Assembly (NCBI GenBank): GCA_902619825.1
Contig: CACNFT010000003.1
Coordinates: 74,473 to 138,472 of the forward strand
Length of the DNA stretch: 64,000 nt
DNA from: an uncultured Candidatus Actinomarina sp.
Lineage (GTDB): Bacteria > Actinomycetota > Acidimicrobiia > Actinomarinales > Actinomarinaceae
Reading direction: 5' to 3'
The notes under the pieces are model-generated. The model was not told the origin of the DNA and ran no database searches. It saw only the letters and a program-made list of their open reading frames with translations. Made by a program: the position numbers and the translations under genes. Positions 9,545 to 17,707 of this stretch are shown here, in pieces; the first letter of the stretch is position 1, and each line of letters opens with the position of its first letter.

Positions 9545-10531
9545 ATGATAAATATTTTTTACAAACTTGATTACATAAAAACGCAAAAGGTACTTATTAC
9601 AAAAAGCTTTAAGCATTCAATTTTTTACAATATTTATCTTGATTATTTAAATTTATTTAATCTCCCTATTAATGTAAATTTAATTTCTTCGGGGCCTCAT
9701 AAAAGAATGAATAATCTTGTAAAAACATTTAAGGGAAATAAAGAATACGCATTTAATAAAATTAAATTTAAAAATAACTATATTGTTCAGTTTGACGAAT
9801 TTGGTGAAAATATTTTAAATAAAATTATTTCAAAAAATTCAGAATCAAAAATTCTTGTTGGTCCTTTATATAATAAAGAATACGATAAGAAGTTAGTTGA
9901 TTACATAAATAAATACCCAAATGTAAAAAAAGTAGTTGCTTCAAAAATAGCATTTAAAAATGCTGTTTATGAGATGGGGCACAATATTGATCCAAAACGA
10001 GTTGTTACTTTCCCATCGGGAATTATTGACGAGGACACATTAAATAGGCATTTGAAATATAAAAATAGAAAAAATAAATGTCTTATATATTTCAAGAAAA
10101 GACCAATTGGTGATTTAGAGAAAGTAACAAATTTTTTAAATGATAAAAATATTGACTACGAAGTATTTCATTATGGGCAATATGCAAATAAGGACTTAAT
10201 TCGATCTGCTCTTAATTCAAAGTTTGGAATCTTTATGAGTAGGCCAGAAACTCAAGGTTTTGCAGCTCAAGAATTGTTATCTTGTAATATCCCATTGATT
10301 GTTTGGGACCAAAAAACAAATTACTATGAAGACCTAATTTTGAGTGGTACAACAATGTCTTATTGGAGTAACGACTGTGGTTTAATAGTTGATACTTTTG
10401 AAGAATTAAAATTTCAGTTCGATGTTTTTATTGAGAATTTACATAAATTTCAACCTATTAATCTAATTAAAGAACATTTAACATATGAAAAATTCAAAAA
10501 GAATTTAAAATATGAATTTGAACATTTTTAA
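9545..10531 (+). CDS. GT-B-type glycosyltransferase
   Basis: The 328-residue protein looks like a GT-B glycosyltransferase. The N-terminal half begins VLITKSFKHSIF and ends with a linker around KKVVASKIAFKN. The C-terminal half has CLIYFKKRP, FGIFMSRPETQGFAAQELL and IPLIVWDQ. The segment with the glutamate before GFAAQE matches the 'E-x7-E' nucleotide-sugar-binding region of GT4-like enzymes. It precedes another GT4 gene by about 30 bases on the same strand. The 5' end lies 33 bases from the probable start of the divergent exostosin-like gene, so any promoter must be very compact. Confidence 0.65.
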   Translation: MINIFYKLDYIKTQKVLITKSFKHSIFYNIYLDYLNLFNLPINVNLISSGPHKRMNNLVKTFKGNKEYAFNKIKFKNNYIVQFDEFGENILNKIISKNSESKILVGPLYNKEYDKKLVDYINKYPNVKKVVASKIAFKNAVYEMGHNIDPKRVVTFPSGIIDEDTLNRHLKYKNRKNKCLIYFKKRPIGDLEKVTNFLNDKNIDYEVFHYGQYANKDLIRSALNSKFGIFMSRPETQGFAAQELLSCNIPLIVWDQKTNYYEDLILSGTTMSYWSNDCGLIVDTFEELKFQFDVFIENLHKFQPINLIKEHLTYEKFKKNLKYEFEHF

Positions 10532-10562
10532 AAATTAGTGATATTGAAAGATAGGTTTCAGA

Positions 10563-11678
10563 ATTAAAATATCTTATTTTTTTCAGGGTGGTCGCCTTAA
10601 AAGAATTGAGGAGAACAAGCCTTATGCAAAAGAAATGTTTTACGGCTTTCACCATTTCTTAAATAAATACAATAATGTATCTATTAACGAGTTCGATTTA
10701 AACCAATCAAGAATAAGAAGGCTGTTTTTTATTTACATTGAAAAAAATATGAGGTCATTACTAAAACTTCCGCTTTATTGGAGTTTTATAGTTACTAAAA
10801 AACATTTAACTGAATTAAAAGAATCTGATTATGCCATTTTTAGTTCTAATAGAATTGGTTGCTCAGTTCTTCCAATGGTGATTTACCTAAAATTAAAAAA
10901 GCAGAAAATAACTACTCTGTCGTTTGTTCTTGGATTATTTTCTAGAAAGCCTAAATTTAAAATTTTTATACCAATTCAGTCTTGGTATATTAAATCATTT
11001 TTCAAATATATTGATAAATTTATTTTCTTGAGCCAAGGTGAATACGAATATGCATTAAAACATTTTCCAAAGTATAAAAATAAATACTTTCTCTTACCTT
11101 TTGCAGTTGATTTGGAAATTTGGAGCAACAAAGAAAATTTTCAAAGAGAAAAAAACATCTTATTTGTTGGCAATGATGGTTTTCGTGATTATGAACTTGC
11201 AGAAGAATTGTCAAAGCTACTAGAAGATTTCAATTTTGTTTATGTTAGTGAAAATATCAACGAATCAAACTTAAACAATAAAAATTCCGACATAAAAAAT
11301 GGTAGTTGGGGTGAACCATATCTCACTGATATTGATTTAAGAGGTGAATACCAAAAAGCATTTTTAACAATAATTCCACTTAAGAATTCACTTCAGCCCT
11401 CAGGTCAGAGTGTAACACTCCAGTCAATTGCATGTGGAACTCCAGTATTAATTACAAAAACGGAAGGGTTTTGGGATAAAGAAAACTTTATCGACAACGA
11501 AAATATTCATTTTTTAAAAACAAATAATCCACTTTTATGGAAAGATAAAATCTTAAATATTTTTAATATGAGTGATCAAGATTATGAGAATATTTCAAAA
11601 AATGGAAGAAATTTAATTGTTAATAATTATTCATTAGATGAATTTAGTCAACAAATTGAAGAAATTTTGCTTTCATGA
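10563..11678 (+). CDS. Family 4 glycosyltransferase with a probable ATT start
   Basis: The track starts at the ATG at 10635, but the open frame extends upstream to a TGA at 10545. The extra codons encode IKISYFFQGGRLKRIEENKP, exactly the first beta strand and glycine-rich loop that open GT4 enzymes. No ATG, GTG or TTG exists in that stretch, so translation probably begins at ATT (10563), giving 371 residues; ATA is an alternative. The C-terminal half has ILFVGND, LQPSGQSVTLQSIACGTPVLI and a final helix typical of GT4. It overlaps the next gene by 4 bases (ATGA). The family is likely; the unusual start is inference. Confidence 0.7.
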   Translation: MKISYFFQGGRLKRIEENKPYAKEMFYGFHHFLNKYNNVSINEFDLNQSRIRRLFFIYIEKNMRSLLKLPLYWSFIVTKKHLTELKESDYAIFSSNRIGCSVLPMVIYLKLKKQKITTLSFVLGLFSRKPKFKIFIPIQSWYIKSFFKYIDKFIFLSQGEYEYALKHFPKYKNKYFLLPFAVDLEIWSNKENFQREKNILFVGNDGFRDYELAEELSKLLEDFNFVYVSENINESNLNNKNSDIKNGSWGEPYLTDIDLRGEYQKAFLTIIPLKNSLQPSGQSVTLQSIACGTPVLITKTEGFWDKENFIDNENIHFLKTNNPLLWKDKILNIFNMSDQDYENISKNGRNLIVNNYSLDEFSQQIEEILLS

Positions 11679-12514
11679 AATTATCAATATTTACTACTTA
11701 CACAGATCCTGAAAAAAGAAATGATCCTTGGAAAGAAGCACTTAATTGTTTTAATGATATAGCGGATGAAGTAATAGTAACTGGATCAGATTGGCCTGAA
11801 GAGTTTACATGGTCTCAGATTGGTAAATATTTTCAACAAGGACTCAATGAAAGCACAGGTGACTGGAATATTCGTATGGATATTGATTACTTTTTTCATG
11901 AGAAAGATGTGAATAAATTATATGATTATCTCAGAAAATACAATGACTTTCCAGTATTGTGTTTTCCTCAATATCAATTCTTTACACTAAATAGATATCA
12001 ACTTAAGACAAGACTATGCGTAGCTATAAATAAAAAATTTAAAAATAGAATCAAACTTGATGGAGGCGGAGACTTATGTTTAGCAACTTTTGATGGAAAA
12101 CTCATCACACCAAAACAAATCCCCAATCTTCCTATTCCAATATATCAATATGATTCAACATTCAGAACAATGGAAATTATAAAAAATGATCGTGCAAGAT
12201 TTGCAAGAGCATGGAATAGAGAATTTGGAAGTTTTGGATCGAGAGGAAGTGAAAATCCAGATGATTGTTATGATGCTTGGTTTAGTGATATACAAAAAAA
12301 ATATCCCAAACACGTTCATAAGATAGATTTAAATGATCATCCAAAATATATAATGGAAAAATTAAACTCTTTGGATGAAAATCAGTTTGGTTATAGTGCT
12401 TTTGGATTAAAAAATGATTGGAGTTCAAATCTTAAAAATCGTATGCAGGGAATTAAAGCAAAATATTTAGATACTAAATTAAACAATAAATCTAAAAATT
12501 ATATATCTAGTTAA
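11675..12514 (+). CDS. Putative GT2-like glycosyltransferase
   Basis: The 279-residue protein starts MKLSIFTTYTDPEKR and has ADEVIVTGSDWPEE in place of the usual GT2 nucleotide-binding strand. GDWNIRMDIDYFFHE carries a DxD-like metal motif near residue 70. Many glycan-locus proteins of this layout are annotated as glycosyltransferases without a precise family. Its start overlaps the stop of the upstream GT4 gene by 4 bases, which implies coupled translation and a shared pathway. It converges with an FkbM methyltransferase, sharing a 4-base stop overlap. The donor sugar is unknown. Confidence 0.55.
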   Translation: MKLSIFTTYTDPEKRNDPWKEALNCFNDIADEVIVTGSDWPEEFTWSQIGKYFQQGLNESTGDWNIRMDIDYFFHEKDVNKLYDYLRKYNDFPVLCFPQYQFFTLNRYQLKTRLCVAINKKFKNRIKLDGGGDLCLATFDGKLITPKQIPNLPIPIYQYDSTFRTMEIIKNDRARFARAWNREFGSFGSRGSENPDDCYDAWFSDIQKKYPKHVHKIDLNDHPKYIMEKLNSLDENQFGYSAFGLKNDWSSNLKNRMQGIKAKYLDTKLNNKSKNYISS

Positions 12515-13374
12515 AAGCTTTTATTCTTAAAAAGACCAATGTATCTTGTTTTAGAGCCATCTACCATTTCAAAATTATTTTCAAATAAAAAATTTGTAAC
12601 TTTTCCAATCGTTAATTCAGAATTTTGCCCTCTCTCAGGACCATAATCAACAGAAATATATTCTATTTTTGAAAGTGTTTTTTTTGAACCTTCTAAGATT
12701 TCAAATTCAAATCCCTCAGCTTCTAATTTTAACAGCTTTATTTTTTCAAAATTTAAAGAGTCTATCGTTGTACATTCAACTTTATCCTCTTTAAGACCAT
12801 CCTCAAATTTAATTAATGAACTATTTGCCCCATGAGTATCAATGTAAATAGTTTTTTCCAAATTATCGTTTGATAGCGCTTGGTTATAGGTTTTTGAATT
12901 TGTATTCTGTAAATTTTTATTTAAACACAAAAACACTTTATTATCTGGTTCAAATGCAATATATTGAATTTTTAAATTTTTATAATAAAATGAAAAAAAT
13001 AATTCCCCAACATTTGCTCCACAATCAACAACCAAATCATCTTTTTTAAAATCAATTTTATCTAGACAATAAGATATAAACAAAAAGTCAAAATTTCCTT
13101 TAGGATCTAAAATTACTCTATCAATCCTCTTATTTGGATAATAAATAGTGAAAATATCATCTATTTTTTTTCTATACAATCCATCATCAAACTCTATATT
13201 TGCGTTGGTGAACATTAAATTTATCAACCTAGTATATGTTTTACCATTTGCATGCTTGTTAATTAATCCAACAATCAACCCTTTTATAAAAAGAATAATT
13301 TTTTTTAATTTAGGTATTTTGTTTCTGTCAATTCTGTTGAACATAAAATCAGGTAAATCAATGATGTTTGCCAT
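12511..13374 (-). CDS. FkbM-family methyltransferase
   Basis: This is a 287-residue SAM-dependent methyltransferase. LVVDCGANVGELF is motif I, YIAFEPDNKVF is motif II, and LLKLEAEGFEFEILEG is the FkbM-specific segment; the usual D/E-x-E-G pattern is kept. The N-terminal ~70 residues are basic and lack membrane segments. It is the second FkbM protein of the island and is not closely similar by eye to the one at 4259, so two different hydroxyls may be methylated. It is a monocistronic unit between two plus-strand glycosyltransferase genes. Confidence 0.85.
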   Translation of the reverse strand: MANIIDLPDFMFNRIDRNKIPKLKKIILFIKGLIVGLINKHANGKTYTRLINLMFTNANIEFDDGLYRKKIDDIFTIYYPNKRIDRVILDPKGNFDFLFISYCLDKIDFKKDDLVVDCGANVGELFFSFYYKNLKIQYIAFEPDNKVFLCLNKNLQNTNSKTYNQALSNDNLEKTIYIDTHGANSSLIKFEDGLKEDKVECTTIDSLNFEKIKLLKLEAEGFEFEILEGSKKTLSKIEYISVDYGPERGQNSELTIGKVTNFLFENNFEMVDGSKTRYIGLFKNKSF

Positions 13375-13451
13375 GATTTTAATTTAACACATTTGGATTG
13401 ACTAAAATTAAATTATTTTATAAGTATCTCAATATAGTTATCATATGAATT

Positions 13452-14576
13452 GTGAATATATTAATAGTATTTACTTTTGGATACTCTTTAAAGATTTGGA
13501 AGAACTCAAATATTCTTGAAAGAGAGCTTTCAATATATAAAGACATCAACGAAAAATTTGGAACAAAATTTACTTTTTTGACTTTTGGTGATTCCTCAGA
13601 TGTTGAGTTAATTACTGAAAAAGAAAATTTTTCAGTAATTCCAATTTATGACTATTTAAAAAAACCAAAAACCAAGCTTCTCTCTTTTTTACAATCATTT
13701 ATTGTGCCTTTTAAACTTAAGAATCAATTTAAGGATGTATCTTTGATAAAGCAACATCAAATTTTAGGAGTTTGGATATCAATTATTTTGAAAATATTAC
13801 TCAAAAAACCATTAATTGTAAGAACAGGCTACGACATGCATGCATTCGCAAAACAAGAAAATAAAAAAAAGCATATCCAGTTATTGTATTTTTTGCTAAA
13901 TCAAATCGGCTTATTTTTCGCAGAAATTTTTACAGTCTCAAATACAAATGATTTACAAAACAAAAAAGAAAAGTACTTAGCGAATTCAAATATTGAGTTA
14001 AGAACAAATTGGATTTTTAAAAGTAGATATAACGATTTTGAAGAAAGACATGAAGATGCTGTAGTTTGTGTTGGAAGGTTAGAGTATCAAAAAAACTATT
14101 TTGAGTTGTTTGAAAATTTTAAAGATCTTGATATTGAAATACATATTTATGGTGTTGGATCTCTTGAACATGAGATAAATGAGTATATTAAAAAAAATAA
14201 TAAAAATATCAAATTAATGGGGACAATTAATAATAAAAACTTAAATAATGAACTTAGAAAATACCGATTTTTTGTAACATCATCTTTGTTTGAAGGTAAT
14301 CCAAAATCAGTCATGGAAGCTATGGCCGCAGGATGTGTAGTTTTTGCGTCTAACATTTCGAATCATCAAGATCTTATTACTCATAATAAAAATGGATTCT
14401 TATTTGAACTTGGGTCAGATAATTTAAATCAATTATTTAAAAAACATTTTAGATCACCGGATTATTTGTCAGAAATATCTAGAAATGCATATGAAATTGC
14501 AAATGAAAAGTTTGAATTAAATATTTTAAGTCAAATAGAATATGAAGATTATTTATCTGTTATCAAACCAGCTTAA
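13452..14576 (+). CDS. Family 4 glycosyltransferase (GTG start)
   Basis: The 374-residue GT4 enzyme starts at a GTG, giving MNILIVFTFGYSLKIW; the nearby ATG at 13445 is out of frame. The C-terminal nucleotide-sugar domain is clear: AVVCVGRLEYQKNYF, IHIYGVGSLEHEI and FVTSSLFEGNPKSVMEAMAAG, with the E-x7-E motif. A TATAGT hexamer about 14 bases upstream could be a -10 element. The 3' end overlaps the convergent asnB by 24 bases. Acceptor and donor are unknown. Confidence 0.85.
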   Translation: MNILIVFTFGYSLKIWKNSNILERELSIYKDINEKFGTKFTFLTFGDSSDVELITEKENFSVIPIYDYLKKPKTKLLSFLQSFIVPFKLKNQFKDVSLIKQHQILGVWISIILKILLKKPLIVRTGYDMHAFAKQENKKKHIQLLYFLLNQIGLFFAEIFTVSNTNDLQNKKEKYLANSNIELRTNWIFKSRYNDFEERHEDAVVCVGRLEYQKNYFELFENFKDLDIEIHIYGVGSLEHEINEYIKKNNKNIKLMGTINNKNLNNELRKYRFFVTSSLFEGNPKSVMEAMAAGCVVFASNISNHQDLITHNKNGFLFELGSDNLNQLFKKHFRSPDYLSEISRNAYEIANEKFELNILSQIEYEDYLSVIKPA

Positions 14577-16361
14577 ATAAATAGCTAGAAAATATAATTT
14601 CCAAAGCCTTTGTGCATTTATTCTTGACTTAAACCTAAACAAATTTTGTATTCTTGAAAAATTTATGTCAAGATTTATTCCTCTAATAACATCTTTTACA
14701 TCATTTGAATTTTCATAAATCCATTTTTCTAGATTGAATACAAAACCCATTTTGTCCCTTGTCAAAAAATCTTGGTCAAAATCATACGATAAATACTTTT
14801 TGAGGATTGATTTATTATATATAGGTGAATTGTCATCAATTTTTGAACCTAAAACAAATTCAATTAATTTATGATCAACAAAAGGCGATCTAACTTCTAA
14901 AGAATTTGCCATTGATGTAGTATCTACCTTTAACATCATCATCTCACTAAGAAAGAACTTATATTCTGTAATCATTATTGATTTAAATTTGTCTGTATGC
15001 TTAGAGAAAAAAGATTTTTCAAATGTATGGTTTGAATTTAAATTCAGAATATCCAAAAAATTTTTATCACTAAAAAAAGAAGCGTACGCATTTATTTTTT
15101 CAGAATTATATTTTTTGAAATTATTTCCTGTACCAAGAAATTTTGGATACACTTTCTCAAGACTATTTGAAATATATTTTTTTGGTTTGTATCTTGACAT
15201 ATATTTTGATCTTTTGTAACCAAAAAGTAGTTCATCTCCTCCATCACCGGATATTGCGACTTTGTAATTTTGCGAAATTTCTTTTGAAATTAAATAGGAT
15301 GGTAAAGTTGAAGGATCAGAATAGGGCTCATCAAATGATTCTATTGACTCTTTTAATTTTCTGTCTAGATTTTTAAATTCAATAATAGAGTTTGTTTGGT
15401 TTGTTCCATATTTTTCTGAAACTTTTAAAAACCATTCGGATTCATCGTATTTTGGATCTGAGTAACCTACCGAGAACGTTGATAAATTTTTTTGAGTGTG
15501 GGATAAGTTTTTTATTATTGAAGACGAATCTATTCCTCCGGATGATAAAGTAGCAATTGGTACATCTGCTTCCAGTCTTTTTGAAACAGCATTAGAAAAT
15601 TTATCAAAAAAAATATCTTCTTTAAAGACTTCATTTTCAATATAATTTTCTATTTCCCAATATTTATATTTTCTTTCAAGTTTAATTTCGTTTGATATAT
15701 CAAACTGAATAATTTCTGCAGGTTGAACCTTATAAATATCCTTAAAAATTGTATTTGGTGAAGGGACAACACCATAATCAAGATAATCTACTAATGAGTT
15801 TTCATTTATATTGATTTGATTTTCTGACAAAGCTAATGGCCTAAGTCCTGATGAGAAGGAAAGATTATAAGAATTAAACTTATAAAAAAGTGGTTTTTGA
15901 CCTACTCTGTCTCTTATTAAATAAACTTTATTTTTGGTTGAATCTAAAAAAGTAATTGCAAATTGTCCTTCAATCTTGTTTATAAAATCTAGACCATAAA
16001 TTGATAACCCATTTAACAGTGTCTCAGTATCGCTATGGCTTGATTTAAATTTTATTCCATTAGACTCCATCTCTTTCCTTAATTGTCGATGGTTGTATAT
16101 CTCTCCATTAAATAAAATTAAATTTTTGTATTCATCTGAAACCATTGGCTGTGAAGCTTGATTGCTTAAATCAATAATCGAAAGTCTATTGAAAAAAGCC
16201 AATATGTTTTTATTATTCTTGCTGTCGGGAAAAATTTTATCAATTTTCTGAAATATGTGTTTTGTTTCATCTGGTCCCCTACATGAAATAACTTCATTGG
16301 ATTCTTTATAAATTTCAAAATTATCGATTTTATCAGATATTTTTCCAATAAATCCACACAT
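14553..16361 (-). CDS. asnB: Glutamine-dependent asparagine synthetase-type amidotransferase
   Basis: The 602-residue protein begins MCGFIGKIS, so Cys2 becomes the N-terminal nucleophile of a class II glutaminase domain after methionine removal. LFNGEIYNHRQLR and the RDRVGQKPLFY segment complete that domain. The ATP-pyrophosphatase domain starts near residue 265 with LSSGGIDSSS, and AISGDGGDELLFGY follows. The length matches full AsnB. In surface-glycan loci AsnB-like enzymes often amidate sugar carboxyl groups (WbpS-like) rather than make asparagine. The position 3 bases downstream of a GT8 gene supports that, but a true asparagine synthetase cannot be excluded. Confidence 0.85.
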   Translation of the reverse strand: MCGFIGKISDKIDNFEIYKESNEVISCRGPDETKHIFQKIDKIFPDSKNNKNILAFFNRLSIIDLSNQASQPMVSDEYKNLILFNGEIYNHRQLRKEMESNGIKFKSSHSDTETLLNGLSIYGLDFINKIEGQFAITFLDSTKNKVYLIRDRVGQKPLFYKFNSYNLSFSSGLRPLALSENQININENSLVDYLDYGVVPSPNTIFKDIYKVQPAEIIQFDISNEIKLERKYKYWEIENYIENEVFKEDIFFDKFSNAVSKRLEADVPIATLSSGGIDSSSIIKNLSHTQKNLSTFSVGYSDPKYDESEWFLKVSEKYGTNQTNSIIEFKNLDRKLKESIESFDEPYSDPSTLPSYLISKEISQNYKVAISGDGGDELLFGYKRSKYMSRYKPKKYISNSLEKVYPKFLGTGNNFKKYNSEKINAYASFFSDKNFLDILNLNSNHTFEKSFFSKHTDKFKSIMITEYKFFLSEMMMLKVDTTSMANSLEVRSPFVDHKLIEFVLGSKIDDNSPIYNKSILKKYLSYDFDQDFLTRDKMGFVFNLEKWIYENSNDVKDVIRGINLDINFSRIQNLFRFKSRINAQRLWKLYFLAIYLSWFDNR

Positions 16362-16364
16362 CTT

Positions 16365-17336
16365 TTAAATATTCCTATTTTTATTAAAGATTAGTGTTTT
16401 AAAAAAAATTGAAGTAAAAGAAAGTGGATATTTTAATTCAGATAATTTTCCATCAATAAAAGCATGTTTAAAAGTTTTTAATGAATTTACCTTCCATTTA
16501 TGAATAAGGTGATACTTTTGTTTATATAGTTTTCTATAAATATCTTGATAGATTTCTGCTGTTTTAGACAATATTCCAACAGGGGTCCAAGGTTTATGAC
16601 TTCCTGCAAAATGTACAAAAACATTTTCTTTACAAATATTTTCTAAATCAAATTTTCTCTCTTCGTCACAGTTGTAAAAAAGATTTACAACATAATTGTA
16701 TGATTTTGGTAGTTTTAAATATTTACCATCAAAGAAAGAATTTAAAATATCTTGGTCCCAAAATTGGATATCTTCAGATAAATCGTCAATTAAATTTACT
16801 AATTTTTGATTTATTCCTTTTTCTAACCAATTTTTAAAATTTATTAACATTACTCCAGCGTTGAAATATTCATTATTTGACATATTTAATTTTTGAAATA
16901 ATTTTTCACTATCTGATTTTCTTAGAATTTCAGGATAAGCAGCAATATCAAAATCCTTGTTCTCCATTTCATTTATTAGTTGGTAAACGTATTTTATTGG
17001 ATTATTTGTACAAAAAACATCTGGATCAAGATAGAGTAAAAAGTCAATTTCCTTAGGTAGATATTCATTTATAAACAAGCGATAATACGTAGCCTCAGAA
17101 ACATGCGCTTTATTAAGTTTTGGAAAGTTTTCAATATTTTTAAAAAATTTAAAAACTGAAATCGTATCTATGTTTCGATGATACTTAATTTTTTCAGGTA
17201 AAAAATTAGAATTACTCTCACTTTTATGGATGATATAAATTGAGAGTTTTTCGTCTATATTCTCTAGAAGTGATAATAATGAAACACTTAGCTGATTATT
17301 ATAGTTTTCATCTAAACAATATAAAATATTTATCAT
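16365..17336 (-). CDS. Family 8 glycosyltransferase
   Basis: The track begins at a GTG (17339); the ATG one codon later (MINILYCLDENYN) is the likely start. The protein shows the complete GT8 (LgtC/glycogenin) pattern: INILYCLDENY at the N terminus, FLLYLDPDVFC with the metal-binding DxD near residue 105, EYFNAGVMLINFKNW, WDQDILNSFF and the C-terminal HFAGSHKPW, whose histidine and lysine bind the UDP diphosphate. Retaining galactosyl- or glucosyl-transfer from a UDP-sugar is the family norm. It sits directly upstream of asnB on the same strand, suggesting co-transcription. Confidence 0.85.
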   Translation of the reverse strand: MINILYCLDENYNNQLSVSLLSLLENIDEKLSIYIIHKSESNSNFLPEKIKYHRNIDTISVFKFFKNIENFPKLNKAHVSEATYYRLFINEYLPKEIDFLLYLDPDVFCTNNPIKYVYQLINEMENKDFDIAAYPEILRKSDSEKLFQKLNMSNNEYFNAGVMLINFKNWLEKGINQKLVNLIDDLSEDIQFWDQDILNSFFDGKYLKLPKSYNYVVNLFYNCDEERKFDLENICKENVFVHFAGSHKPWTPVGILSKTAEIYQDIYRKLYKQKYHLIHKWKVNSLKTFKHAFIDGKLSELKYPLSFTSIFFKTLIFNKNRNI

Positions 17337-17392
17337 CACATTAATGTTAATAAGTTACTTAATAAACTTTTGTTTATTAACATCTATACATA

Positions 17393-17707
17393 ATGGAAAA
17401 TGAAATTGTTATTAAGATTTGTGGTAGCTATCCAATTGATTTCGTAAAAGTAGATATAGAAAATAATCCAAATTTTGTTTTTCAAAATGATCAAGGATTT
17501 GAAACAATAAACGTATTTGATTCTGACGGAAACACTGCATCAGTTAATTCTTTTTTAGAGTGTGAGCATTATGTTTCTGGTGGGTGGGACGTTATTCCAA
17601 TTGAAAGAGCTGAAACTTTTTATTTTGATTTATTTTCAATATTTGCAGTTTTATCAGTAATTGTTGGTTTTATTTTTTCAAAAAAAATAAAGATTATTAA
17701 TGGTTAA
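17393..17707 (+). CDS. Small single-span membrane protein of unknown function
   Basis: This 104-residue protein is not recognised. It has an N-terminal soluble part of about 75 residues with two cysteines (KICGSYP and LECEHY) and a motif NNPNFVFQND. One C-terminal hydrophobic helix (LFSIFAVLSVIVGFIF) is followed by lysines. The positive residues after the helix predict that the soluble part faces outside. The first loop of the next gene's product has the same order of features (cysteine, NPN-x-x-Y-Q, cysteine, helix, lysines). The two genes overlap by 8 bases. It may be an accessory subunit of the polymerase-like protein. Confidence 0.55.
   Translation: MENEIVIKICGSYPIDFVKVDIENNPNFVFQNDQGFETINVFDSDGNTASVNSFLECEHYVSGGWDVIPIERAETFYFDLFSIFAVLSVIVGFIFSKKIKIING

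Noticed and set aside
9512-9616. Longer N terminus of the exostosin-like protein (start at 9616)
   Set aside because: It would overlap the divergent glycosyltransferase by 72 bases. The 9511 ATG gives a normal-length protein. Not fully excluded.
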